Positions 42,927 through 56,170 of a stretch of DNA of 64,000 bases are shown piece after piece. Below the pieces are notes generated by a model. The model worked only from the letters and a program-made list of their open reading frames with translations. It had not been told where the DNA came from and searched no databases. The first letter of the stretch is position 1. Every line of letters starts with the position of its first letter. Both the position numbers and the translations under genes were made by a program. Source of the stretch: Prosapia bicincta (lineage: Eukaryota > Arthropoda > Insecta > Hemiptera > Cercopidae); the NCBI GenBank assembly GCA_036971475.1, contig JBAIZL010000006.1, positions 13,160,205 to 13,224,204 on the forward strand, written 5' to 3'.

Positions 42927-45010
42927 CCCCTCCAATCCAGCAAAACCTTATTTTCAAGCTAGTTATTAACTTATTTAAAATGTACGTTTAATTTATCCCA
43001 ACCTATTAGATCAGTATCCTAATCAACAAATAAATTCGTCAGTAAAATAGTCACCTAAATTTAAAAAGTATTATGAATATGTAAAACTAATAATGTTGTA
43101 ACGTGAGAGAGATAGAAAAAGAGAAAGAGGCATAAAGAGTTATTGAGAAAGTAGTCCTTATTGATTTCCTTCATTTAAACATAACGAAAAACTAATAAAT
43201 AACCATTTATCAAAACTTATTGAATCGGTACGTATCCGTAATGAATAACGTATCCGATATACCGTAACGAATCGGTATGTATATCGAAAAACACGTCTTT
43301 CAAAAATAACATTACATTGAAGATACTTTCGTTGCAGTATGATTTTAGAAACATCAGAGACTTTGCATAGGTAAAACAGTAAATAATGAATTTTATTTTA
43401 TCTTTTGTTATTAGAAATATTTTGAAAATGTAAGTAATTGGTTTCCAAATTTATGTGAAAGTTTACAGTGTAAATTAAGGAAGGTGAAAAAGAAAGGGTT
43501 TTTTCCGAGTTGAGCCTCTTTATTTTTTATTCAGACGGGCCTTTGATGTGAAGTGTTCCTTTCAAAATGCGATCTTACACTTCTAACGCTTTGTCTTTTA
43601 GTCCTCGTCATTAAACTTTTATCCGAAGTGTTTTTAGTCCTTAGTTGCCAGGAAATACATTGGACCACACTTTAATTTTACGTAGTTCCGGTGACATATG
43701 TATGAACGTAAATTGGAAATTTATGTAAAAGATTTCAAATAGTAAATAACGTATTAGCCACGAATTATGAAAGTTAGTATTCATATAGAGTTCTTACCTT
43801 GATATAGCATATTTTGAAATAGTTTTTTTTCTAGTATTATTTCATGTTCCTATTCACCTTAATAGTGCAGAGGATCTGTTCAGTTAAGAATTGCGTTTAG
43901 CATAGAAATACAGTTTACTATATACAGCTCTAGACACTCGCCTCTATGTTCAGGCCTTCCATGTAGTCAACATCTTCTAATCAGGGAATATCTCTGCTGA
44001 CATTTAAATTTCGTATTTATCATGTTACGTATAAATAGAAAATATATTTCATATTAATATAGATATTTCTTGTTTATTAGGTAAACTTACTTCAATAGTT
44101 TACATTAATAACGCTCAGGGCGGCTTCACACGCACTCGTTTAAAATAGCCATTTTATATGTTAGTATATTAAATTTTACTATAACTAATAATTGGTAAAA
44201 ATTATGGATGAGAATGCAAAGTTATATTAAATTATTATTTTATAAATAGAAGTTTTTTTTTTTTATTTTCATGATAGAGGTAATGGTACATAATTATACA
44301 AATGTATAATACAGGTATAATACATTCCGTGTATTACTTTCAGTTGTTTTCATCATTCACACTTATGATTTTCTAAATGTAAAAAAGAATTGGAAAGTAA
44401 TATATAAATGGTATTGCTTTGACTAGTAACTTACTATTTAAGAATGCAAAATGTTTATAAAACTTTCAAAAATATTTTAGAATTACAATAAATATTCTAT
44501 TTAAAGGTATATATTACATTACTCATATCTAATTGCATACCGATTATAAATTTTCAATATTATGCAGTTAATAAATTTCATGGTTTTTACACTTTATGTC
44601 TACTTAGAACTTCTCTTTAAACTATATTAGTTTTGTTTTCCAGTCGGAGATAATATTACTAATATTTTCAAAAAACTGATTTCAGAAAAACTATTTGAAT
44701 ATTGTATAAAGAAATATTGTACAATTGAAACGCCAATAGTTAAAATTATAGGCTACACATTTTTAAAATAAAATTAATTTTGGCGTTTAATCCGTTATAA
44801 TATTGCTATTGAATTAATCGGTTTTTACTGCTACATATAAACAATAATAATTACTTTCTAATGTGAATTCTTTTAGAAGTGTTTTATTTAATTAATATTC
44901 TAACTTATTAACTTATCAACATATATTTGAGCTTTTGCATTGCATTATTGGTAACAAAATATAACAAATGAAGTGTTTGTTTTTATTTGTTGTATTCAAA
45001 GTATTTTTAT

Positions 45011-45019
45011 TATATATAC

Positions 45020-45069
<50 letters not shown>
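45011..45069. repeat. (TACA)n/(TA)n microsatellite
   Basis: It flanks the left side of the hairpin element at 45070. Confidence 0.9.
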
Positions 45070-45071
<2 letters not shown>

Positions 45072-45271
45072 CAATATGTATTCTTGTGTATTAATAAAGT
45101 ACATAAGTCAAAATACAAATACAAGAATTATAATTGAATATACCATTCAAAGCTTTTCGTTGGCTAAAATTTTCAACGATGAAATTGGATGATGTTGGTA
45201 GTGTTAGCCAACGAAAAGCTTTGAATTGTATTTTCAATTATAATTCTTGTATTTTTATTTTGACTTATGTT

Positions 45272-45276
<5 letters not shown>
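45070..45276. repeat. Short foldback element (family also at 59811-60472)
   Basis: Begins CGCAATATGTATTCTTGTG. Arms with AATACAAATACAAGAATTAT, TTTTCGTTGGCTAA and the complements enclose a ~35-bp loop. The inner right side has GATGATGTTGG ... CCAACGAAAAGC, a hammerhead-like arrangement with a 5-bp stem II. TA tracts flank both sides. Confidence 0.75.

Positions 45277-45326
<50 letters not shown>
45277..45326. repeat. (TA)n microsatellite
   Basis: About 50 bp between two foldback structures. Confidence 0.95.
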
Positions 45327-45328
<2 letters not shown>

Positions 45329-45660
45329 ATATTTTACGTTATCCATTGTTTTTCCGTTGCACTGACTTTATGAAGTTATTATATTACTATTGTAAGTAAT
45401 TTTATCCACCATAAAGTCCAATGATTTTACCTTGAGTGATGAGGCGCCTTTCGGTCACTTGACCATTGTCTTTGACAATAGTAATATTTTAACTTCATAA
45501 AGTGAGTGCAACGGAAAAACAATGGATATCGTAAAATATCAAGAATTTAACACCTGCCAAGGTAAACAGAGATATTTGACAATGGTCAAGTGACCGAAAG
45601 GCGCCTCATCACTCAAGGTAAAATCATTGCACCTAATGGTGGATAAAATTATTTACAATA
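45327..45660. repeat. Nested inverted repeats built from two head-to-head copies
   Basis: Two pairings are visible: 45327-45400 with about 45472-45542 (GATATTTTACG, CCATTGTTTTTCCGTTGCAC), and 45400-45475 with 45573-45660 (TTTTATCCACCAT, GATGAGGCGCCTTTCGGTCA). The layout is a folded element with rearranged arms, flanked by TA tracts. Confidence 0.75.
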
Positions 45661-45676
45661 GTAATATATTACCTTC

Positions 45677-45679
<3 letters not shown>

Positions 45680-45771
<92 letters not shown>

Positions 45772-45779
45772 TATATATT
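45680..45779. repeat. (TA)n microsatellite
   Basis: About 100 bp with two TG/AC interruptions. Confidence 0.95.
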
Positions 45780-45800
45780 ACAAGAAAACGTATCACCATA

Positions 45801-46025
45801 TTTGTTATGTATATAACGAATAGAGTTTATCCACAGTACATCAGTAAACATTTGAAGCGAGTATATGTTATTGGGTTCCCCTCTTCAATGCTAGATAAGA
45901 TGCTGGTAAAACGTCTGCATTGCTTTTTCATGGACTTCAAAACGAACGGATGTACTCCGGATACAGGTCTGGTTTTCTTGGTGAACCCTGACCTTCATGG
46001 ACTTATAACTCTATGGAAACAATAA
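45801..46025 (+). other. Coding-like fragment of unknown origin
   Basis: After a TA tract one frame stays open for ~70 codons to a TAA at 46023-46025, with a less AT-rich, protein-like composition (…KRVYVIGFPSSMLDKM… and …VNPDLHGLITLWKQ). No start codon or splice acceptor is evident and I recognise no family. It may be a relic exon or chance. Confidence 0.25.
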
Positions 46026-46907
46026 AATGGTGCATTGTAAAATCTTACTATTTGATTTAAAAAATAATTTTGTAGGCTACCGAAAAACATAAATATTTTT
46101 GTAAAATGAATGTAGTTGTAATTATACCTGTATAATTGATTTTGACACCCAGATTACTTGTTTTATGTAGGATGCGAAATTATTTAATTGTTTTATATTA
46201 TCATAAAAAGTAGTATGTTCAATACAAATCTGCTCTACTTATCCAGTTTTATATTGTGTACGTAGGCTTGAGTATGAAAGTAAAATACACTCTGGATTTT
46301 TGCCATTCTAATTCAGTTTGCTTTCCACCGTATTCAATCCACTGAATGTAAATATCACCCTTTCTGGCTTATTCAACTTCAGTCTGCCATTGGAACTGCT
46401 TGCGTACAGTAACTACACCCAGGAGTAATGTTTTTTTTTGAAAAATTTCCAATGTAATCGTGATGTCCCGTAATTAAATATTTGTAAATTTTATACTTTA
46501 ATCTACCGATGATGTTTTAATTTCTGGTTGATAGTCGTAATCCAATAATTTTTAGATATTAGTGATACTTTTATTTATATTTGCATTAATATAAAAATTG
46601 ATTTTCTAGATATTTAGTTTAAGCAGTATTCATTTATACAAGGTCTTTATAGTAACAATATTTTTATCACAATCTCGGACCAAAAATATTTTGTCTGCAT
46701 TATTAAAGAATTTAATATGTTTGTAAATTTTATTTTAGTATCAAATGTTTTATTTTATTGCATAAAATCAATAAAATGGAAACTATTTACACAGCCCTTA
46801 AAAAGAACTAAAAGAGATATTAGTGAATAAGGTAGACGGTTTCGCCAAAAACCGGTAAAGTACGTAACTATTCTTACGATAAAGGGGAATAATTTAATAC
46901 AAATTTA

Positions 46908-46955
<48 letters not shown>

Positions 46956-47106
46956 AATAATATTAAAAGTAATATCTCATAGAGGTCAATTATTTAAAAA
47001 TTTATAAAACGAAAATAGATATATCTGAACTATCTCAATTCTATTTTATTATTTTACACCTGTGCCTGGTGTTTAGTAATAAGAAAAATTAATAGTAAAG
47101 TGTGTT

Positions 47107-47147
<41 letters not shown>

Positions 47148-47241
47148 AAAGCAAGAATACTTTTAATGAATATATTTATTCAAAGCTTTTCGCCGATAAA
47201 ATAGTACCAGTATCTTCAGGAAAATAATTATCTATTCTATT

Positions 47242-47287
<46 letters not shown>

Positions 47288-47871
47288 CATGCCTAAGAAT
47301 AAATCATAAGAATGGGATATTGACAAACGAACAATGTGTAAAATTGTATACCTGCAATTTATGTTTCAATTCAAAACGTACGTTTATATGCAAAGCTGTA
47401 GATTTTGTGTACACGAATTAAAAAGAGTATTTTTATAGGAATAACTCAACCTACAATTTCTAAACGCGTCATAAAATATAACAATGCTTCTGCAACATGC
47501 TTTAGTGCTTGTTAGAACGGCTTTGCGTTATTCCCTTCGGGTAGGAGATTTATGTTCTTCCCCTAACTTGTACAGCTAATCTTATTGCCAAATACAAAGG
47601 GTAATCACTTCTCTAAGGCTAACATTCTAAGTAAAATGGTGATGTAGAAAAGTCAATAAAAATGTAAAACTTGAAAAAACATTTGCATGTTTTTTATTAT
47701 ATCTTTGTTTGCATAGATAAAACTAATATTGTGTAAGTGTATTTACATAGGAATATTTATTCCATAACGCTAGTGATTTCAGTAATTCATTTATCAAAAT
47801 AATATCTAATACTTAAACGTTTACTTAAAATTACAGTTAGGAGGGCCTTATTAATTGCAATAAACATGCAC

Positions 47872-47876
47872 GTACA

Positions 47877-47941
<65 letters not shown>

Positions 47942-47956
47942 ACACGCACACACACA

Positions 47957-48012
<56 letters not shown>

Positions 48013-48018
48013 CACACC
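47872..48018. repeat. (CA)n microsatellite (~145 bp)
   Basis: Nearly uninterrupted CA on the plus strand; the open frame across it is an artefact. Confidence 0.97.
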
Positions 48019-49265
48019 TAACTAGAGAGTTTCAGTTTATGAGAAGTGACTATATTGTCAGACAAATAAATGGTATTACATATATAATATTTGATTTTAT
48101 AATACTAAATAAAATAAATTGAAGTTTAGTAATTTGAGTTCATTTGTAATAATTTAAAAGCTACTTTCATTATGAATTATAATAGCAAAACCATTTATAA
48201 GTGCGATCGAGATCATTCGTGTGATGAATTCAGAATACAGTGCCTAGTTTACACGAGTAAATAATTTAGATTAGCATAATATAATAACTATTGCCATTCA
48301 AGGGAGTTAAACCTACCCTGTAGACGTGACGGTACACACAACTTCATTAATCAATCAGTGTCAGGTTCTGCGTTTCTCAGCCCAATAGCTCACCCCAGAA
48401 TGTGTTTGTGTTTGAGCAGACGTATTACGTATCCAATATATATATATTCTCATAAGTTACAAAGCTTTTGTAGTAAGGCATTAGAGAATGTCAGAGACTA
48501 ATACGTTTAATTGTGTTTTACATTTAATTTATCAAAAACATTTGAATCTGGTGGCCACAAATTTTTTGCATTAAAAATTCTATAAAATAATAAAGAACAC
48601 ATGCAAGTGGGAATTGATAAACGGGTAGAAGTTAGAATAAAATCGCCAAATTCAACTTCAAACATGGACAAGTTTATTTGGACATCATATTTTTAAAGTA
48701 ATATTCAGCAATTTATATATATTTAAGTATGGTTTTTTGTCTCTCCTAACTTTACAACATTATACTTTGTTGACGCATTTCGTAGTACGATTTTAATTTT
48801 GAAAATTGATTCATTTTGAATAACATCAACACAGGAAAATATTTTTACGTTTGAAAAGCCAGAGAACTGTAGTCAATTATATAGAAATATTCATAAGAGA
48901 AATGAAGATGAGTATATTAAGAATCTCAACACCTTACATATGAATCAGTTATCGGGAGTCATTCTCAAGTTAAAACAACCAACTACTTGAATTTATATTT
49001 TAGTAGCTAATAAATTATTTCTTCTTCCACTAAAACGAGACAGCTGACATTACTGTAGCATGAATAAGATTCAAGGTTTTGTGACGAAAAGTCGTCGTTT
49101 GATTGAAATACAGGTTAACTGATTCATTCATTAATTGTCATTTTCACGATAATAAAACTTCCAAGTGTTTACAAACTCCAAGAAATTTTTTTTAAATTTA
49201 TAAATTGTAAACCGTTTACTATAAATACTAAACCATCAAATGCAAATAATGTTTTGTGATACTAA

Positions 49266-49266
49266 T

Positions 49267-49348
<82 letters not shown>
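49266..49348. repeat. (AC)n(AT)n(GT)n self-complementary microsatellite
   Basis: A symmetric palindromic microsatellite about 80 bp long, placed ~80 bp outside the inner edge of the right palindrome arm. Confidence 0.95.
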
Positions 49349-51196
49349 CTAAATATGTATTAATAATCGATACTGCCAAATATTAAATTGAAACAACCGA
49401 TAAATATGTTATCTAATTTTCTATGAGTGGGTTTTTCTGAAATCAGTTTTTTTGAAAATATTAGTAATATTATCTCCGACTGGAAAACAAAACTAATATA
49501 GTTTAAAGAGAAGTTCTAAGTAGACATAAAGTGTAAAAACCATGAAATTTATTAACTGCATAATATTGAAAATTTATAATCGGTATGCAATTAGATATGA
49601 GTAATGTAATATATACCTTTAAATAGAATATTTATTGTAATTCTAAAATATTTTTGAAAGTTTTATAAACATTTTGCATTCTTAAATAGTAAGTTACTAG
49701 TCAAAGCAATACCATTTATATATTACTTTCCAATTCTTTTTTACATTTAGAAAATCATAAGTGTGAATGATGAAAACAACTGAAAGTAATACACGGAATG
49801 TATTATACCTGTATTATACATTTGTATAATTATGTACCATTACCTCTATCATGAAAATAAAAAAAAAAAACTTCTATTTATAAAATAATAATTTAATATA
49901 ACTTTGCATTCTCATCCATAATTTTTACCAATTATTAGTTATAGTAAAATTTAATATACTAACATATAAAATGGCTATTTTAAACGAGTGCGTGTGAAGC
50001 CGCCCTGAGCGTTATTAATGTAAACTATTGAAGTAAGTTTACCTAATAAACAAGAAATATCTATATTAATATGAAATATATTTTCTATTTATACGTAACA
50101 TGATAAATACGAAATTTAAATGTCAGCAGAGATATTCCCTGATTAGAAGATGTTGACTACATGGAAGGCCTGAACATAGAGGCGAGTGTCTAGAGCTGTA
50201 TATAGTAAACTGTATTTCTATGCTAAACGCAATTCTTAACTGAACAGATCCTCTGCACTATTAAGGTGAATAGGAACATGAAATAATACTAGAAAAAAAA
50301 CTATTTCAAAATATGCTATATCAAGGTAAGAACTCTATATGAATACTAACTTTCATAATTCGTGGCTAATACGTTATTTACTATTTGAAATCTTTTACAT
50401 AAATTTCCAATTTACGTTCATACATATGTCACCGGAACTACGTAAAATTAAAGTGTGGTCCAATGTATTTCCTGGCAACTAAGGACTAAAAACACTTCGG
50501 ATAAAAGTTTAATGACGAGGACTAAAAGACAAAGCGTTAGAAGTGTAAGATCGCATTTTGAAAGGAACACTTCACATCAAAGGCCCGTCTGAATAAAAAA
50601 TAAAGAGGCTCAACTCGGAAAAAACCCTTTCTTTTTCACCTTCCTTAATTTACACTGTAAACTTTCACATAAATTTGGAAACCAATTACTTACATTTTCA
50701 AAATATTTCTAATAACAAAAGATAAAATAAAATTCATTATTTACTGTTTTACCTATGCAAAGTCTCTGATGTTTCTAAAATCATACTGCAACGAAAGTAT
50801 CTTCAATGTAATGTTATTTTTGAAAGACGTGTTTTTCGATATACATACCGATTCGTTACGGTATATCGGATACGTTATTCATTACGGATACGTACCGATT
50901 CAATAAGTTTTGATAAATGGTTATTTATTAGTTTTTCGTTATGTTTAAATGAAGGAAATCAATAAGGACTACTTTCTCAATAACTCTTTATGCCTCTTTC
51001 TCTTTTTCTATCTCTCTCACGTTACAACATTATTAGTTTTACATATTCATAATACTTTTTAAATTTAGGTGACTATTTTACTGACGAATTTATTTGTTGA
51101 TTAGGATACTGATCTAATAGGTTGGGATAAATTAAACGTACATTTTAAATAAGTTAATAACTAGCTTGAAAATAAGGTTTTGCTGGATTGGAGGGG

Positions 51197-51199
<3 letters not shown>

Positions 51200-51272
<73 letters not shown>
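51200..51272. repeat. (TA)n microsatellite
   Basis: Mirror of 42872-42923, longer. Confidence 0.95.
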
Positions 51273-51275
<3 letters not shown>

Positions 51276-51651
51276 TGTTATAATTGTAATTATGGATATT
51301 TTATAAATTATATGTTAGATACTTTCTCACCCTTTATATACGTAACTGCTAATGGAAGGCAACTTTATCTTTATGTTTGCTAGTTTTATTCTGCTTATAT
51401 ACAGAATAAATGTGCAGCTAATATCATGATTAAATACGAGGCCTTTTCATATACGTATTCTGTTTTGTTTTATGTATGTTTAAAAATTCGAAATCTTGTT
51501 GCTGTTCATGACGAGCTGGTTGTAAATTACAAATTACACTTTTGCTATTACTTGCGACCAGATATTTGTTAACTTAAAGTTGTTAATTGTTAATTTACAC
51601 TTTGAGGAATCGTTTTCATCTTACGAATTCTTCAGCCTCGTATTTTTGCCG

Positions 51652-52948
51652 CTAAAAATGCTGCTGTTGTGCTTCCTCGGTACCATTTTTTTGAAAGTTA
51701 GAAGTGATGTGATCGAAAAGTATGTGTGATCTGTACCGTGTTTGTTCATTTAAGATGTCATATTTATGTGTGTTGCTATGTCTATATATTTCAAAATGTT
51801 CTAGTGTGTTTAATTTATGGCCTTTGTTGCACGTGTGGAGGATGCTCATGTTATTTTCCATACTTTTTCATGAGTGTTTAGTGTCCATGAGGTGATTTGC
51901 GAAGGTGGATTCAATAGTAGTGTGCAGTGCCCTTTTGTGTTCTTTATATCGTTCGGCGAAAGATCTGCCTGTTTTTCCAATATAGAACTTATTGCAGTTG
52001 TTTCATTTTAGTTTGTATACTCCTGGGTTACTGTATGTGTTGGTATTGTTTCTAATGCTGTGCCTGATAGACGTTTGGCTTTTATTTGTTGCTTTGTAAG
52101 CTACATTTTATCCTGCTTTTTGAATTGGTGCGCTATCTTATTTGTGAGTTTGTTTATGTATGTGAGGGTGATGAATTTGTTTGTGTTCGTTTTTAGTTGT
52201 TACTGTTATTGTTGAGTAATTGTCTGTGTAGTTTGTCTATTAAATAATTGTCATGTCCATTTTTGTGAGCTAAATATTTGATTGTGTTTGGTTCCTCTGT
52301 GTAGTTAGTTGTGGACATAGGTAATTTATTTAGTCTGTGTAGTAAATATTTGAATGCCGCGTGTTTATGTTGTATTGGGTGGTTCGATGTGTTGTGTATC
52401 AATGTGTCTGTCATGGTTGGCTTTCGGTATATGTTGAATTAATGTTTGTTTTGATTTTTTGTTATGGTGATGTCTAAGAAATTCAATGTTTTGTTGTTTT
52501 CAAATTCTGCAGTGAACTGGATATTTTTGAGTATTTTGTCTATATGTGTTTGGAGTTGCTGGCATTGTCTTATGTTTTCTCGGTATAGTAATATAACGTC
52601 ATCTACATATCTGTGCCAATATATTATCTTATCTGCGTGTTTGTTGTTATTTATGATTTTATTCTGTTCTATGTGTTGTAGGAATACTTCTGCGAGAATG
52701 CTTGATATCGGTGAACCCATTGGTAGGAATTGTTTCTGTGAGTAATATTTGTTGTTGTGAGTGAAGTAGTTCTGTTGTGTAATGGTGTTCAAAATGTGTA
52801 TGATTTCTTTTTTGATATTTTCTGGAGTGTTGTTAAGTATTAGATTGTCTCATAATATGTTTAGTGTTTCTGTGACTGGGATATTGGTATACAGGTTTGT
52901 GATGTTAAACGATGCAAAGTTGAGTTATAAGGGATTTCAATGTTCCTT
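51652..52948 (-). pseudogene. Penelope-like element relic, mirrored copy
   Basis: Same relic as 41195-42490 on the other strand, with the same stops. The RT piece (52439-52792) encodes an identical 117-residue stretch. The GIY-YIG piece (51652-51861) differs by one residue (Gly for Asp in the KN(D/G)TEE stretch). The near-identity of two dead copies shows that they were duplicated after inactivation or are kept alike by gene conversion. Confidence 0.85.
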
Positions 52949-53572
52949 ATTTAAATATTCCTACATACATTGAAATATGTTTCATTTTGGATACATATAG
53001 TATGCGTTACATATTTAAATTCGTTGATGACCTATATAATGTGAAAATATTATAGTTTACCTAATAAGTAGTATAGTAAGAGGTAACAACAATTTTTCCA
53101 AGTCAAGTAAAACCTGTTTTTGGTTATATCAGCCACTAACGTTCATCAGTTACTAACGCTGGACTAGGAGAGCATTTGTCTTCTACAGAAAGTTTATGTT
53201 TCCTTGCTTTTAAAGTCTAGCGCAATTTGTAACACATGTCTACCGTGTTGAAAGCTTTGCAGCTTACAAAACAAACTCTTTAATCTTCTACAAATGAACT
53301 TGACAATGGGCTATAACAATAAAACCAGATCAATCGTCTATTGGATTGCATTAAGAATTTAAGCAGCAGTATAATGAACTTAGTAATTAAAAATGGGGCT
53401 TTTCAATTAAAAAATAAGGAGTATATTCAATAAAATAAAAAGATTTAGAAACGCTTTAGGGTTATGTGAAATTTATAAAAGATAATAAACCGAGTTGGAA
53501 TGCAAACTTGCAAATGTCTACTCACAAACGTTTTTGTTTATAGCGTATCAAAATTAATTGAGCTAAATAAAC

Positions 53573-53583
53573 ACACACACTCA

Positions 53584-53638
<55 letters not shown>

Positions 53639-53640
53639 TA
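53573..53640. repeat. (AC)n(AT)n compound microsatellite
   Basis: Mirror of 40493-40573. Confidence 0.95.
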
Positions 53641-53685
53641 TATTATATATGGTGATATGTTTTCTGTAATATAATTAATAAATTA

Positions 53686-53871
53686 AAAATATTTCAAAAA
53701 CAAGAATACTTTTAATTTATTCAAAGCCTTTCGCCGATAAAATAGTACCAGCATCTTCAGGAAAATAATTATCTAATAAAATATGTTTACAAAATTCTTA
53801 AGCTTCGAATCGTCAACAGCTTTGAATAAATATTTTCATTAATAGTATTCTTGTTTTTGAAATATTTTAAA

Positions 53872-53876
<5 letters not shown>
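53686..53876. repeat. Hairpin element, mirrored copy
   Basis: Reverse-complement copy of 40262-40450, including the GCCTTTCGCCGATAAAATAG core. Confidence 0.8.
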
Positions 53877-54066
<190 letters not shown>

Positions 54067-54948
54067 GTTTTCTAGTATAATATTCAAAAAAACAAAAAAG
54101 GCATTCAAATAAAAGAGTAATATTTATTGATAGTATATATATATATATATATATATACTACCAAGCATATTTTTTTAGTATCAACGTATCTCAAAATTTT
54201 CAATTTAAAAACGTTGCACGATAAGAGCTCTGAAAGTATTGCAGATAAATTAAATGTTAAAACATTTTATTACCAAAGGCTATTGTATAATTAATTATAC
54301 CCTACTATTTGGCAATTAAGGAATATTAGATCCAATGATACCCAAGCAGGTATAACATACAAGTCCGGCTATGAAATTTTGCGGTGTCTAAGTCTTCTCA
54401 CACTTATATTGCTGGTTAAATACTGATTACACACGAAGTAGCAAAGTGCTGCGTTATGAATGTGGAACGTAGTAAACAAAGGGTTATTAATGAAAGTAAT
54501 ATTTCGTGAACACACACAGAGAGAAACAATGTCTGTCAGCCATTAAGTTCGATTCTTATTATATTCCTTTCAATTAGTTACAGACAAGAACTGTTATTAA
54601 TGCTTGCGCCCCTGTTAACAGGTTCAAACAATTAACTTACCTAGTGCACAAAATTACTTTTATGTATGTAAAGATTCAGTATGGGTTATCTAAATTTTAC
54701 TCATTCAACCTCAAATGTTGGCACATTTTGTCAGTAAAACATATATGATAATATGAATAAAGTTATTAAATACTTTATCAAAAATTTCTTTATTTCTCCC
54801 ATGTATAAAATTATGTTATTTATTATTTACTAGAAGCTAGTAGCAGCAATTTATGCTTCCTATTTATTACAATAAAATAAAATGAAGTATTTAGTAATAA
54901 TTCGTTTTTAAAGGTTAAATCCTATATTAATTATCTGGTTTATATACC

Positions 54949-55700
54949 GATACATTTTATGGGAGGACTGAAATATAACTATAAATCGGGCCTTGCACTT
55001 TAGGAATCTAAGGACCTTTTACCAGGATCTCTTTTGGAAGGTATATCCTTATTGCATGCTGAAAGTGTTGCAAAAGCCATGGACTTGTTATATTTTCTGA
55101 TATTTTCAATATCATTTCTTTTGTTCAAGATTAAATGTTGCAGTTATAAGTTTGTTCTGGGCTGTGGTAGTAAAACCAGTCCATTGTGATACTAGAGTGT
55201 CCTCTTAGTAACTCTCTAGGAAAACTAAGTGTATTACAATTTTGTCAGCTTTGGTTAAACCTGCCAAAACTATTCCGAATCACATAATTTTCATTATTTA
55301 AAAGTCTCGAAAATTCTGGCTATGTTCGATAGACCATCCTCCTTCATTATAATGATCCTTCACCTTCCTATCCACCACCATTACTAAATACTTGTCCTGC
55401 TCAAAATTTTTCCATTATGATTCATTTAAACATTTCTACTTAAACCGTAAAACTAAAACCAACAAAACCTAAACAATAAATTACGAATTGTTTTTGTAAA
55501 TTATCCTGATCCATTATAATCAGAAACAATAGGATAAATTATTTTATTGATATTAATATGTAAATAGAACGTTTCATGAAAAGTAATACACACACTCTCG
55601 TGTGGTTTATAAAACTTCAATTTGCTTTTAAATACGCATGTCTGTTCCTATCTGTAATATTTTTTGTAGACCTATAATTTTGTATAATTTTGTAGACCTA
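54949..55700. other. Non-coding interval
   Basis: AT-rich DNA between the palindrome and the pogo-like element. I see no gene, RNA or repeat. Confidence 0.6.
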
Positions 55701-55942
55701 GGAAGGGAGGGTAAGAGTACGCACCTAATGATTTTTTAGGAATATCTGCGTAAATAAAAAATATACAGACTTCAACATTTTGTAAAATATTCTTTATTTA
55801 TATATGTAACATTCTTATAAATTTCACTTACTTAGCAATAAACACATCAAAATGAAAAATAAATTTTAAAAAATTGTCAAGTGCGTAATCTTTTCCTACT
55901 GGGAGGGTAAGAGTACGCAAGTAGAGTGGTTAAAAGTACGCA

Positions 55943-56170
55943 CTAACAGTGATCACAAACAAATGGCCCACTACCTTCATAAGACGAGCAATCTTCGTGC
56001 CACCATTCCTTGCAGATACCACATTGTACCCAGTTCTCAGAATACGAATTTCCACATCCTGGGCAAATTGTTGGGTCAACATCGTCTTCTTCGGGTAGGT
56101 TTGCTTGTCCTGAACTTGTAGATGGGCTTGTGTATTTATTTCCGAAGTTTAGTTTTTTATGTGCATTGGT
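55943..56170 (-). pseudogene. Out-of-frame C-terminal PHD-like finger of the transposase
   Basis: Directly after the ten-A run that leads into the transposase stop, the adjacent frame is open to a stop at 55943-55945. It encodes an acidic linker (LPEEDDVDP) and a Cys-rich finger: CPGC, WVQCGICKEWWHEDC and a final C-x-x-H-C group. This is the C4-H-C3 layout of a PHD finger, which many pogo-type transposases carry at the C-terminus. It is therefore separated from the enzyme by a single-base length difference in the homopolymer. Confidence 0.7.

Larger units (their letters stand above)
44692..49430. other. Spacer of the large palindrome
   Basis: About 4.74 kb of single-copy spacer made of AT-rich DNA, microsatellites and small hairpin elements (45070-45276, 45327-45660, 47145-47230). 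Tracts of TA occur at 46911-46952, 47109-47145 and 47245-47281. From 46026 to 49260 I see no supportable gene. Confidence 0.6.

Noticed and set aside
47787..48017. 76-codon Cys-Val frame
   Set aside because: Translation of a (CA)n microsatellite.
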